Positions 16,162 through 23,938 of a DNA stretch of 27,125 nt are shown piece after piece (the stretch's first letter is position 1; each line of letters starts with the position of its first letter). The translations under genes were made by a program, and so were the position numbers. The DNA is from GCA-002701945 sp964442015. GTDB lineage: Bacteria > Fidelibacterota > Marinisomatia > Marinisomatales > TCS55. The notes under the pieces are model-generated. The model saw only the letters and a program-made list of their open reading frames with translations. It was not told the origin of the DNA and searched no databases. Location: positions 1 through 27,125 of the forward strand of contig CAYTYA010000020.1 in assembly GCA_964442015.1 (NCBI GenBank), read 5' to 3'.

Positions 16162-16179
16162 TAGATTATTTGTAATCTA
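16162..16179. repeat. Seven-base inverted repeat upstream of the dehydratase gene
   Basis: TAGATTA (16162-16168) and TAATCTA (16173-16179) are exact reverse complements around a TTTG loop. They lie 41-58 bases before the ATG at 16220 and 22 bases past the candidate terminator. The element could be an operator for the dehydratase gene or a second weak terminator stem. Confidence 0.3.
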
Positions 16180-16219
16180 TAATTACTATATATAACATTT
16201 ATTATCGGATTACAATTTT

Positions 16220-17176
16220 ATGATAACATTTCCAGATGATGTTTTAGCATCGTACGAACGATCTGAAAATTATATACAGAAAACACCTCTAAACCATTCA
16301 CCATCATTAAGCGAATTAATTAATGGAGAAGTATATCTAAAGCTGGAAAATACTCAGAAAACAGGATCTTTTAAATTTCGTGGAGCCATAAGTAAAATAA
16401 CTGCTCTTGATTCTGATCAAATGAAGAAAGGTATCGTGACTGCTTCTACTGGAAATCATGGAGCAGCTGTTTCTTTAGCAATGAAGATGTTAGATGTAAA
16501 TGGAAAAATAATTGTTCCAAAAAATATAGCACAAAATAAGTTATTAAATATTAAGCGATTAGGTGGCATAGTAGAATTTTATGGAAAAGATTGTATAGAA
16601 TCAGAATTTAGAGCAAAAGAAATTTCAAAAGAAATCGGTTCAACATATATATCTCCATATAATGACCCTGAGATAATCACAGGTCAAGGTACTATAGGTA
16701 TTGAACTGGATAATCAATTAAATAATATCGATGAAGTGTTTGTTTCCGTGGGCGGTGGAGGATTAATATCTGGTATAGGAGGCTATTTAAATCAAGTACA
16801 ACCCGAAGCAAAAATTGTTGCTTGTTCTCCAAAAAATTCCTGTGTGATGTATGAGTCTCTTAATGCGGGTAGAATATTAGATCTTCCTTCAAAGCAGACA
16901 TTGTCTGATGGCACTGCAGGTGGAGTTGAAGAAGGATCAATAACATATGATATTTGTAAAAAAGTTATAGATGATTTTGTTTTAGTTAGGGAAAGGGAAA
17001 TTTCTTTAGGAATTAAAAATGCAATAAATGAAGATCATCAATTAATAGAAGGGTCCGCAGGCGCTGCTATAGCCGCGTTTATTAAAAGAAAAAAAATATT
17101 AACAGGCAAAAGAGTAGTAATAATCATTTGTGGTGGAAATATAAACTCGGCTACATTAAAAAAAGTAATATCATGA
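16220..17176 (+). CDS. Threonine/serine dehydratase-like PLP enzyme (fold type II)
   Basis: A 318-residue cytosolic enzyme of the threonine ammonia-lyase/serine racemase group. The PLP lysine is K52 in KTGSFKFRGA. The substrate loop is TASTGNHGAAVSLA, and the glycine-rich phosphate-binding motif is SVGGGGLISGIGGY. A segment GSAGAAIAA and a CGGN motif near the end bind cofactor. It has no C-terminal ACT regulatory domain, so it is more like the catabolic TdcB/racemase type than biosynthetic IlvA. It probably deaminates threonine to 2-oxobutanoate or serine to pyruvate; racemase activity cannot be excluded. The stop TGA overlaps the next ATG by four bases (ATGA), which links it to the secreted M14-like protein. 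Confidence 0.88.
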   Translation: MITFPDDVLASYERSENYIQKTPLNHSPSLSELINGEVYLKLENTQKTGSFKFRGAISKITALDSDQMKKGIVTASTGNHGAAVSLAMKMLDVNGKIIVPKNIAQNKLLNIKRLGGIVEFYGKDCIESEFRAKEISKEIGSTYISPYNDPEIITGQGTIGIELDNQLNNIDEVFVSVGGGGLISGIGGYLNQVQPEAKIVACSPKNSCVMYESLNAGRILDLPSKQTLSDGTAGGVEEGSITYDICKKVIDDFVLVREREISLGIKNAINEDHQLIEGSAGAAIAAFIKRKKILTGKRVVIIICGGNINSATLKKVIS

Positions 17177-17940
17177 ATAGTACATTAATAATTAAGAAAA
17201 ATTACTTTTTATTTTTCTGTATAGTTTTTGTAATAAAATCCACTATTTATGGTGATGACAAAGATATTATAAAAGATTATTTTAGTTTTGCAGGTGTAAA
17301 GTTTGAAATTTTAAAAAATGGCGAATCTAATAGAAGGTTAGTATGGATTCATGGAGATGAAAAAACTGCTGAACTATTAATAAGAAAGCATTTAAAGAAA
17401 AATAATGGAACCGCTTATCTAATTGATAACGTAGAAAGAGAGGTCGTAATAAATGGATTTATAATAGATCCAAATCGAATTTTTACTAATGATGGTGTAA
17501 AACAAAATATAATAAAATTAAATAATAATATATCCAAATCAGAGCTGAATAAAACAATTGAATTAATCAATAAAGATAGAGATGAGTTTTTTGAAAAAAT
17601 TTCTCCACCTAAAGGAGGCTTGCTTATTGCTTTACACAATAATATTCGAGAATACTCAATAGAAAATGAAATTCCTTTAAGTACAGAAGTATCTCTAAAG
17701 AAGAACAGTCACCCAGATCATCATAACTTTTTTATTTGCACAAATCGTGATGATTATAATTTATTAAAAGAATCCCCATTTAATGTTGTTCTACAGGATA
17801 AACAAATTGAATATGATGATGGCTCTCTATCTTGGTTTGCATTGAGAAAAAATATACGATTTATAAATATTGAAACCCGTTTGGGATATTTAAGTACTCA
17901 GTCTAAAATGCTAAAGTATATAAATGAAAATTTATTCTGA
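17173..17940 (+). CDS. Secreted M14-like (carboxypeptidase/desuccinylase-type) zinc hydrolase
   Basis: A 255-residue protein. I place the start at 17173, where ATG overlaps the dehydratase stop (ATGA) and opens a signal peptide (KKNYFLFFCIVFVIKSTIYG, cleavage near residue 27). An upstream ATG at 17128 would add 15 residues overlapping the dehydratase and bury the signal peptide. Motifs resemble the M14/aspartoacylase zinc fold: H60-G-D-E63 (HxxE), DP-N101-R102 (the NR substrate-binding pair), and H155 in LLIALHNN. E234 in NIETRLG is a candidate general base. I infer a secreted carboxypeptidase or amidase acting on peptides or cell-wall fragments; the substrate is unknown. The stop is TGA, and its last nine bases overlap the convergent AMP-binding-like gene. 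Confidence 0.6.
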   Translation: MNSTLIIKKNYFLFFCIVFVIKSTIYGDDKDIIKDYFSFAGVKFEILKNGESNRRLVWIHGDEKTAELLIRKHLKKNNGTAYLIDNVEREVVINGFIIDPNRIFTNDGVKQNIIKLNNNISKSELNKTIELINKDRDEFFEKISPPKGGLLIALHNNIREYSIENEIPLSTEVSLKKNSHPDHHNFFICTNRDDYNLLKESPFNVVLQDKQIEYDDGSLSWFALRKNIRFINIETRLGYLSTQSKMLKYINENLF

Positions 17941-18876
17941 GTTATTCTTTATTATCATTGATTTATTATTAAATATTGAAGTATTACTTTTTTTATCAGT
18001 ATAGCCCATCATAATAGAGTGACCTTTAATACTAATATTACCTTCACTAATCTTTATTGATGTCATATGTATTGGTTTATCACCAATACATATGACCCCA
18101 GTATTTTCTTCAAGTATATGAATTATATTTTCTTTATTAGAGATTTTATCCCATTTCATTTTAATTATATAATCAGCATTATGATATTGATCCTCTAATC
18201 CAATTGTAATATCTGAATCTTTATTTGTAATTGACATTCCAGCATATAATGGCAATAACAGTTGAAGGATTATCCAAGTTGTTGTTGTTGAGGGTATGTT
18301 TATTTTTATCGTAGTACCTCTTTTTAAATCTAAATGTTTGCAAGTGCCACTTGTGTTCACTAAAAGGTTATAATGACTAAGCTGAATAAATGTATTCTTT
18401 TTATAAAACAATAAGGCTTCATGGTGCAAAGATGGTCGAAAGTATGGAATAAATTCACCCGGATATTTATTTAATGAATCTAATGATGGGCAATTGATAT
18501 TATTAATTATCATAGCAGGATTAACTTTAGCTAGATCTTTTTTCCTTATGGGTTCCTGGGATAAAATCACTGAGCTACCAGATGCCCAAATTGCAAAGAT
18601 TATAATTTCAGCAATTGGAAAATCAATATTTTCAATTAGCACCCTACTCTTTATATCAATTTTATTTTCCCTCAGCCAATTAGAAGCTTTATTTATTAAT
18701 ATTAAAAAATCATTATTTGTTATTTTTTGATCTAAGAATAAATAATTTTTTCCAAACTTGATATTTTCTCCCTCAAGTAAAGAAAAAACATTAGGATAGG
18801 GGACTATATACTCGACCGGTTCAATATTCCCAAAACATTGGGCATTATATATTCGGTCTGAAATTAATTCAGACAT
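17932..18876 (-). CDS. Degenerate, truncated AMP-binding (ANL-fold) protein
   Basis: A 314-residue protein resembling the N-terminal domain of acyl-CoA synthetases/adenylating enzymes. The stretch KASNWLRENKIDIKSRVLIE with AEIIIFAIWASGSSVIL (residues about 63-105) matches the early ANL region, and GHSIMMGYTDKK (285-296) matches the GP-x-MMGY motif. The ATP-binding P-loop, normally S/T-SGTTG-x-PK before a T/S-H-x-N-L motif, is eroded to EALLFYKKNTFIQLSHYNLL (153-172), lacking the Thr/Ser/Gly run and the Lys in the usual context. The protein ends where the GD motif and the C-terminal lid domain should follow. No catalytic activity is expected unless a partner supplies residues. It is the last gene of the tyrosine operon, eight bases after the flavin reductase. 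A decaying gene is the alternative, though the frame is intact. Confidence 0.65.
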   Translation of the reverse strand: MSELISDRIYNAQCFGNIEPVEYIVPYPNVFSLLEGENIKFGKNYLFLDQKITNNDFLILINKASNWLRENKIDIKSRVLIENIDFPIAEIIIFAIWASGSSVILSQEPIRKKDLAKVNPAMIINNINCPSLDSLNKYPGEFIPYFRPSLHHEALLFYKKNTFIQLSHYNLLVNTSGTCKHLDLKRGTTIKINIPSTTTTWIILQLLLPLYAGMSITNKDSDITIGLEDQYHNADYIIKMKWDKISNKENIIHILEENTGVICIGDKPIHMTSIKISEGNISIKGHSIMMGYTDKKSNTSIFNNKSMIIKNNSE

Positions 18877-18884
18877 GTATTGTG

Positions 18885-19505
18885 TTATTCTGGTTTAACT
18901 TTTCTTTTAATCTCTAATGTGTCCTGCACGCGGGTATATTTATTCCCTGCAAGGCGACCAATAGGATTCAATTCTTGAATATTAATATGACCATTATCAT
19001 ATAATTCATCATCAATATGAAATAGAACAATTGTTCCAATAACAACAAACCCACCACCTGGCCCTGAATTTCCAACAGGTATAATCTTATGCAATTCGCA
19101 TTCATAGCTGATTCTGGCTTCTTGTACACGTGATGATTTAATTTTTACACATTTAATAGGAGTGAGTTTTGAAATAGAAAATTCATCTATATCTGGTTCA
19201 TAATCAGTAGAACATGATACCATTTGGGTTGCAAAATCTTCTGAAACAATATTTATTACAAACTCTTTCATTGATTCTATATTATTTAACGTGTCTTTTG
19301 TTTTACCATCGTATCCTCTCCTTGCTGGAGAAAACATAATGGTAGGTGGATTGGAGCAAACACCATTAAAATATGAGAATGGTGCTAAATTATTTTTTCC
19401 ATCTAATGATATCGTAGACACAAGTGCAATGGGCCTTGGTAATATTGACCCAATCATTATTTTGTGGTTTTCTTGAAATGATAATTTTTGAGGATCGATT
19501 ATCAT
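18885..19505 (-). CDS. Flavin reductase-like (FMN-binding split barrel) protein
   Basis: A 206-residue flavin reductase-like protein (DIM6/NTAB family). Visible are the family N-terminus (GSILPRPIALVSTISLDGK), the FMN-binding motif NLAPFSYFNGVCSNPP, the phosphate loop SPARRGYDGKTKDT, and FVINIVSEDFATQM. Such proteins bind FMN and reduce flavins with NAD(P)H, often for a partner monooxygenase. The start at 19505 makes an ATGA overlap with hmgA. A start three codons earlier (19514) is possible but would overlap by 13 bases. It lies between hmgA and a degenerate AMP-binding protein. Its part in tyrosine breakdown is unknown; I infer either a flavin oxidoreductase accessory role or a ring-modifying side step. 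Confidence 0.85.
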   Translation of the reverse strand: MIIDPQKLSFQENHKIMIGSILPRPIALVSTISLDGKNNLAPFSYFNGVCSNPPTIMFSPARRGYDGKTKDTLNNIESMKEFVINIVSEDFATQMVSCSTDYEPDIDEFSISKLTPIKCVKIKSSRVQEARISYECELHKIIPVGNSGPGGGFVVIGTIVLFHIDDELYDNGHINIQELNPIGRLAGNKYTRVQDTLEIKRKVKPE

Positions 19506-20647
19506 GTTTTCCAAGATAATGGATAGTTTTCATCATCAGCATCTTTTGCTAAAGTAGAAATAGATAATGGCTTAAATGTATCAACCATCACTGCCAGTTC
19601 ATCGGTTTTATCTTTCCCAATTGATTCTTCAATTTTTCCTGGATGGGGACCATGAGGTATACCGCTGGGATGAAACGTTATTGATCCTTCTTCTATATTA
19701 TTTCTACTCATGAATTTTCCTTCAGAATAAAATAATATCTCATCTGAATCAATATTACTGTGTGCATATGGTGCAGGTATAGCTTCAGGGTGATAATCGA
19801 ACATTCTAGGAACAAATGAACAAACAACTAACCCGGGAGCTTGAAAAGTTTGATGAACTGGAGGTGGCTGATGTATCTTTCCAGTTATGGGCATAAAATC
19901 ATTAATATTAAATATCCAAGGATAATAACAACCATCCCAACCCACAATATCCAAAGGATGATGAACATATTCATAATTTTGATATCCACCATTTAGTTTT
20001 GTTTTAATAGTACAAGGGCCTTCATTGATTAGTTTGTCCAATTTTGGAGTTCGTATATCTCTTTCTGAGTACGGGGAATGTTCTAATAATTGCCCGTGAC
20101 TATTTCGATAATTTACTGGTGTTTCAACTTGCCCATTTGTTTCAATAATAAATTGATTCATTTTTTCATCAGCTTCCATTTTCCATATTACTCCTCTTGG
20201 AATGATGATATAATCTCCTTTAATTAAATCTAACTTACCAAAGTTGGAATAAAATTTTCCTGATCCACTCTGAATAAAGATAATTTCATCATTATGACCA
20301 TTTCGATAAAAAGTATTCATTGATTTATCAATTTTAGCAATTGATAATTCTACATCATCATTATAGAAAAGAGATAATCTGGCATTTATTGCATCACCGT
20401 TTGATTGTAAATCAAATGATTTTATATGGTGATGCCTATGCGTATGTTGTAAGGGCTTTCTTTTTATCTTTTGAAATTGTCCTACTTTTTTGATTGTTGT
20501 TGGAGGATTAATATGATAAACATTAGAATATAATGAGCTAAAACCTTTCCGGCTTATTAATTCTTCGTAGTAAAGATTTCCATTAGGATCTCTAAATTGA
20601 ATATGTCTTTTGTTTGGTATTTTTCCTTGTATTTGATAAAAAGGCAT
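19502..20647 (-). CDS. hmgA: Homogentisate 1,2-dioxygenase
   Basis: A 381-residue non-haem iron enzyme that opens the ring of homogentisate to 4-maleylacetoacetate. The cupin core is visible with RGVIWKME and YIIIPRGV. Probable iron ligands are H296 and E303 in YAHSNIDSDEILFYSEG and H332 in HPSGIPHGPHPG. The N-terminus (MPFYQIQGKIPNKRHIQFRD) and the PRMFDYHPEAIPAPY stretch are typical of the bacterial branch. It lies between fahA (four bases upstream) and the flavin reductase gene, which it overlaps through an ATGA junction. The stop is TGA. The order hpd-fahA-hmgA supports tyrosine and phenylalanine catabolism. Confidence 0.95.
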   Translation of the reverse strand: MPFYQIQGKIPNKRHIQFRDPNGNLYYEELISRKGFSSLYSNVYHINPPTTIKKVGQFQKIKRKPLQHTHRHHHIKSFDLQSNGDAINARLSLFYNDDVELSIAKIDKSMNTFYRNGHNDEIIFIQSGSGKFYSNFGKLDLIKGDYIIIPRGVIWKMEADEKMNQFIIETNGQVETPVNYRNSHGQLLEHSPYSERDIRTPKLDKLINEGPCTIKTKLNGGYQNYEYVHHPLDIVGWDGCYYPWIFNINDFMPITGKIHQPPPVHQTFQAPGLVVCSFVPRMFDYHPEAIPAPYAHSNIDSDEILFYSEGKFMSRNNIEEGSITFHPSGIPHGPHPGKIEESIGKDKTDELAVMVDTFKPLSISTLAKDADDENYPLSWKT

Positions 20648-20651
20648 AGTG

Positions 20652-21635
20652 TTATATAATTGTATTTTCTAGTATGCCAATATTATCAATTTCTAAACGT
20701 ATAGTATCACCCCTTTTTAACCAACCACCTGTAGTCTCAGGCCTTAACTCTAGTATACATCCAGTACCTACAGTCCCAGAACCAATGTAGTCACCTGGTT
20801 TCAAATCAACATTCATACTTGCTCGTTGAATCATAGTAGGGAAAGAGTGATAAAGATCATTTGTATTACCATCAGAAATTAACTTATCATTTAAATGACA
20901 TGTCATTCTGAGGTTCATTTTATCATTTTCCCAATTATTATTTAATTCATCTGGTGTTACCATATATGGTCCAAAGCTATTTGCAAAATCTTTACCTTTT
21001 GCAGGCCCAAGATTCATTTGCATCTCTTCACGTTGTAAGTCTCTTGCGGACCAATCATTTAAAATTGTATAACCTGCAATTAATTCATTCGCATCTTTTT
21101 TATCTATATTTTTGCCACCATTAGCAATTATAACTGCTAGCTCTAGTTCAAAATCTAATTCTTTCGTTTCTTTTGGAAACGGAATATCTTCTTTGTGTCC
21201 ATATAAAGAAGTTGTATTGGAAAAATAAAAGATTGGTATTTTATACCAATCTGGATTCATATCAAGCCCCCGCAGTTTTCTGGCAGCTTTTACATGCTGT
21301 TCAAATGCATAAAAATCCCGAAAAGATGTTGGGCTTGGTACGGGAGGAAGTAGATGTGCATCATTTAAATCTATTGATATTGATTTACCATTAATTTGCA
21401 ACGTTGAATAATCTATATCTGCAATTAGTTGTTCTAATTTAACGAGTTTATCAAAATTTTCATTCCATTCATTTAAAGTAAGTTTTAGTGTACTAGGAAT
21501 AGAAAGAAAAGATGAATCCTTATTATGCTCATTTAGCCAGATTGATGACCTCATAATATCAATAATTGTTTCATTAATTATAAAACCAAACCGAGGTTTT
21601 TCACCTCTATAAGTTGTGTATGTAACAAATTTCAT
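20652..21635 (-). CDS. fahA: Fumarylacetoacetate hydrolase family protein, probable fumarylacetoacetase
   Basis: A 327-residue hydrolase that cleaves fumarylacetoacetate to fumarate and acetoacetate, the last step of tyrosine breakdown. Metal and catalytic residues match the family by spacing: D107 and H114 in RDFYAFEQH (seven apart, as in mouse D126/H133), E163 and E165 in DFELELAV, and D194 in NDWSARD. The GTVGTGC stretch near the C-terminus is also conserved. It is shorter than the animal enzyme (about 419) and resembles the bacterial single-domain type. It is third in the operon, between hpd and hmgA. Related FAH-fold proteins include isomerases and decarboxylases; context favours fumarylacetoacetase. 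Confidence 0.9.
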   Translation of the reverse strand: MKFVTYTTYRGEKPRFGFIINETIIDIMRSSIWLNEHNKDSSFLSIPSTLKLTLNEWNENFDKLVKLEQLIADIDYSTLQINGKSISIDLNDAHLLPPVPSPTSFRDFYAFEQHVKAARKLRGLDMNPDWYKIPIFYFSNTTSLYGHKEDIPFPKETKELDFELELAVIIANGGKNIDKKDANELIAGYTILNDWSARDLQREEMQMNLGPAKGKDFANSFGPYMVTPDELNNNWENDKMNLRMTCHLNDKLISDGNTNDLYHSFPTMIQRASMNVDLKPGDYIGSGTVGTGCILELRPETTGGWLKRGDTIRLEIDNIGILENTII

Positions 21636-21668
21636 ATTATGATATTCAAATCCTATGTGTTTTGTTTA

Positions 21669-22757
21669 CTATAAATTACCACGAGATTTCTGTTCATTTT
21701 CTATAGATTCAAAAAGAGCCTTGAAGTTTCCTTTACCAAAACTATTTGATCCTTTTCTTTGAATTATTTCATAAAAGAGAGTAGGTCTATCCTGTATAGG
21801 TTTTGTAAATATTTGGAGCATATATCCATTTTCATCTTTATCTACTAAAATACCTAGATCTTTAATTTGATCCAAATCTTCATCAATCTCTCCTATGCGT
21901 TCAATTAATGTGTCATAATAAGATCTTGGAGTTTCTAAGAATTGAATCCCTTTTTCTTTTAGCTTAAAAACCGTATTAATTATATCTTTAGTTGACATAG
22001 CTATGTGTTGAATTCCTGGACTATTATAATAATCTATAAACTCTTGTATTTGCGATTTTCTTAATCCATCAGCAGGCTCATTTATAGGCATTTTAATTTT
22101 TTCATTATCATTTGCCATTACTATGGATCTTAGAGCTGAAAACTCTGTAGATATATCCTTATCATCAACAGTCCAAAACCGATGCCACCCAAAAACTTTT
22201 TCATAAAAATTGCAAACAGGCTCCATTTCACCATTTGGCTGATTACCAACGATATGATCAATATGTATAAGTCCTGTAGGATCAGCAGTTAAATTATTTT
22301 CAAAAACAATATACCCTGGGAGAAAAACACCATTATAATTATCCCTTTGAACAAAAGTATGGTTTGTATCACCAAAAGCTTTGATGGTAGCAATTATGGT
22401 TTCGCCTTGATCATCAGATAACAAATGAGGTTTTCTAACACTTTCCGCACCACGTTCTATGCTTACTTTCCATGCAGTTTCTGCATCATTAACTGAAAAT
22501 GATATATCTTTTACTCCATCACCATGATTATAAATATGTTTGCTTATTTCCGATTTATTATCCAGAGGAGATGTAAGTATAAATTTAATTTGGTTTTGTT
22601 TTAATACATAACTAACACGATCTCTGGATCCAGTCTCTAGGCCACAATATGCAATAGGGTAAAAACCTAAAGCAGTATGGTAGAAGTGGGCTGCTTGTTT
22701 TGCATTACTCACATATAATTCACAATAATCAAATCCATTTATTTTATAATTATCCAT
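21669..22757 (-). CDS. hpd: 4-Hydroxyphenylpyruvate dioxygenase
   Basis: A 362-residue non-haem Fe(II) enzyme converting 4-hydroxyphenylpyruvate to homogentisate with loss of CO2. It has two vicinal-oxygen-chelate domains. The facial triad is H168 (HIDHIVGNQ), H251 (GIQHIAMST) and E330 (RPTLFYEIIQRKG), close to H161, H240 and E322 of the Pseudomonas enzyme. The signature KDENGYMLQIFTKPIQDRP precedes the Glu ligand. The C-terminal helix (GKGNFKALFESIE) closes the active site. It starts two bases after the aminotransferase stop and is followed by fahA 33 bases downstream. Assignment is secure. Confidence 0.97.
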   Translation of the reverse strand: MDNYKINGFDYCELYVSNAKQAAHFYHTALGFYPIAYCGLETGSRDRVSYVLKQNQIKFILTSPLDNKSEISKHIYNHGDGVKDISFSVNDAETAWKVSIERGAESVRKPHLLSDDQGETIIATIKAFGDTNHTFVQRDNYNGVFLPGYIVFENNLTADPTGLIHIDHIVGNQPNGEMEPVCNFYEKVFGWHRFWTVDDKDISTEFSALRSIVMANDNEKIKMPINEPADGLRKSQIQEFIDYYNSPGIQHIAMSTKDIINTVFKLKEKGIQFLETPRSYYDTLIERIGEIDEDLDQIKDLGILVDKDENGYMLQIFTKPIQDRPTLFYEIIQRKGSNSFGKGNFKALFESIENEQKSRGNL

Positions 22758-22759
22758 AA

Positions 22760-23845
22760 TTAAATAATTTCTTTTAAAGTATTAATAAACAATTCGTTTT
22801 CCTTTTCAAGGCCAATAGATATTCTTATATACTCTGGCCAACCAAAAGATGCCAAATGTCTTAAAATAATTCCTTTATTTAATATTTTTTCAGTTATTTC
22901 TTTAGCATTTTTTTCGGAGCCCCAATAAGTTGTTATAAAATTTGCTGCAGAGGGTATACGCTTTATTTTTAATTCATCTAGTTCTGTTTCTATCTTTTCT
23001 TTCTCTAATTTATTTTTTTCAATTGTATTGTTCATGAATTCATTATCATCTAAAGCTACTGAACCGGCGAGTTGAGCAATATAAGATGGTTCAAAAGGAA
23101 CTTTTACCTTAAGCAAATTATTAATTAAAGCTTCATGAGAGAATCCATAACCGATACGTAAACCCGCTAGACCGTATGCTTTTGAAAATGTTCTAAGGGT
23201 AATAACATTATCATATCTATACGTCATTGAATTTGGATAATCACTTAAATGATTTGCATATTCAAAATACGCCTCATCAAGTATAACTAGCACACGTTCT
23301 GGGATATATTTATAGAATTCATCAAATTCTTTATCGGTGATATATGTTCCCATAGGATTATCTGGATTTGCCAAATAAATAATTTTAGTATAATCATTAA
23401 TATGGTTCTTTATTCCTTCAAGATCTACTTTATGATTCTTCATTGGAACCCAGTTTATTTTTCTACCAGTAGCGGTAGCTAAGACACGGAATCCAATAAA
23501 AGAATTTGCTGCTCCAATAATTTCATCATCTGTTAATAAAAAGGTTCGTAATATATTTGACATTATTCCCTCTGAACCTGAACCGATTATTACATTTTCT
23601 AATCTGACATCAAACTTTTTTGCAAGTTTTTTTCGTATCTTTTTCCCAGCTGCATCTGGGTATCGATTAATCTTCTTTAATCCTTTATTAATTGCTGAAA
23701 TTGCTAGTGGAGATGCCCCCATAGAGTTTTCATTTGAAGCAAGCTTAACTACATTCTTTAATGATTTTTCTATTTTAATATCATCAATATTAGCTCCAGG
23801 CTTATAGCTTGATAATTTTTTGATATATGAAGGAACCAGAGGCAT
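22760..23845 (-). CDS. HisC-like aminotransferase, probable aromatic/tyrosine aminotransferase
   Basis: A 361-residue fold-type I PLP enzyme of the HisC/aromatic aminotransferase group. The PLP lysine is K222 in TFSKAYGLAGLRIGYG. Other PLP residues visible are N160 in LANPDNPMG, D190 and Y193 in LDEAYFEYA, and the N-terminal KLASNENSMGASP motif. By sequence alone it would be called histidinol-phosphate aminotransferase. No histidine biosynthesis gene is nearby, and it heads the operon in front of hpd, so it more likely transaminates tyrosine (or phenylalanine) to the arylpyruvate used by Hpd. Dual function is possible. It is divergent from sfsA, and the 93-base gap should hold the operon promoter. 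Confidence 0.85.
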   Translation of the reverse strand: MPLVPSYIKKLSSYKPGANIDDIKIEKSLKNVVKLASNENSMGASPLAISAINKGLKKINRYPDAAGKKIRKKLAKKFDVRLENVIIGSGSEGIMSNILRTFLLTDDEIIGAANSFIGFRVLATATGRKINWVPMKNHKVDLEGIKNHINDYTKIIYLANPDNPMGTYITDKEFDEFYKYIPERVLVILDEAYFEYANHLSDYPNSMTYRYDNVITLRTFSKAYGLAGLRIGYGFSHEALINNLLKVKVPFEPSYIAQLAGSVALDDNEFMNNTIEKNKLEKEKIETELDELKIKRIPSAANFITTYWGSEKNAKEITEKILNKGIILRHLASFGWPEYIRISIGLEKENELFINTLKEII

Positions 23846-23938
23846 GGTAATTACTATTATAAATTTACATAATAATAAGCAATTATACGATTCACTCCTA
23901 TTTGTGGAATAATTGATAAATTACTAAGAAATTATGGA
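23846..23938. promoter_or_regulatory. Divergent intergenic region, tyrosine operon / sfsA
   Basis: The 93 bases separate divergent starts. A TATAAT-like box on the minus strand (23882-23887 on the plus map) would give a leader of about 30 bases to the aminotransferase gene. No convincing -35 box stands at 16-18 bases from it. A second TATAAT at 23856-23861 seems too close to the start. No clear operator dyad is seen. Confidence 0.35.

Noticed and set aside
17128..17172. Upstream ATG for the M14-like protein.
   Set aside because: It would overlap the dehydratase by about 50 bases and place 15 residues before the signal peptide. The ATGA junction at 17173 is the better start.
19506..19514. Flavin reductase start at 19514.
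   Set aside because: Possible, but the ATG at 19505 gives the compact ATGA overlap with hmgA and the protein is unaffected in its conserved part.
22760..23845. Histidinol-phosphate aminotransferase as the primary role.
   Set aside because: No other histidine gene is present and the gene heads the hpd operon; aromatic transamination fits the context better, though dual use is not excluded.
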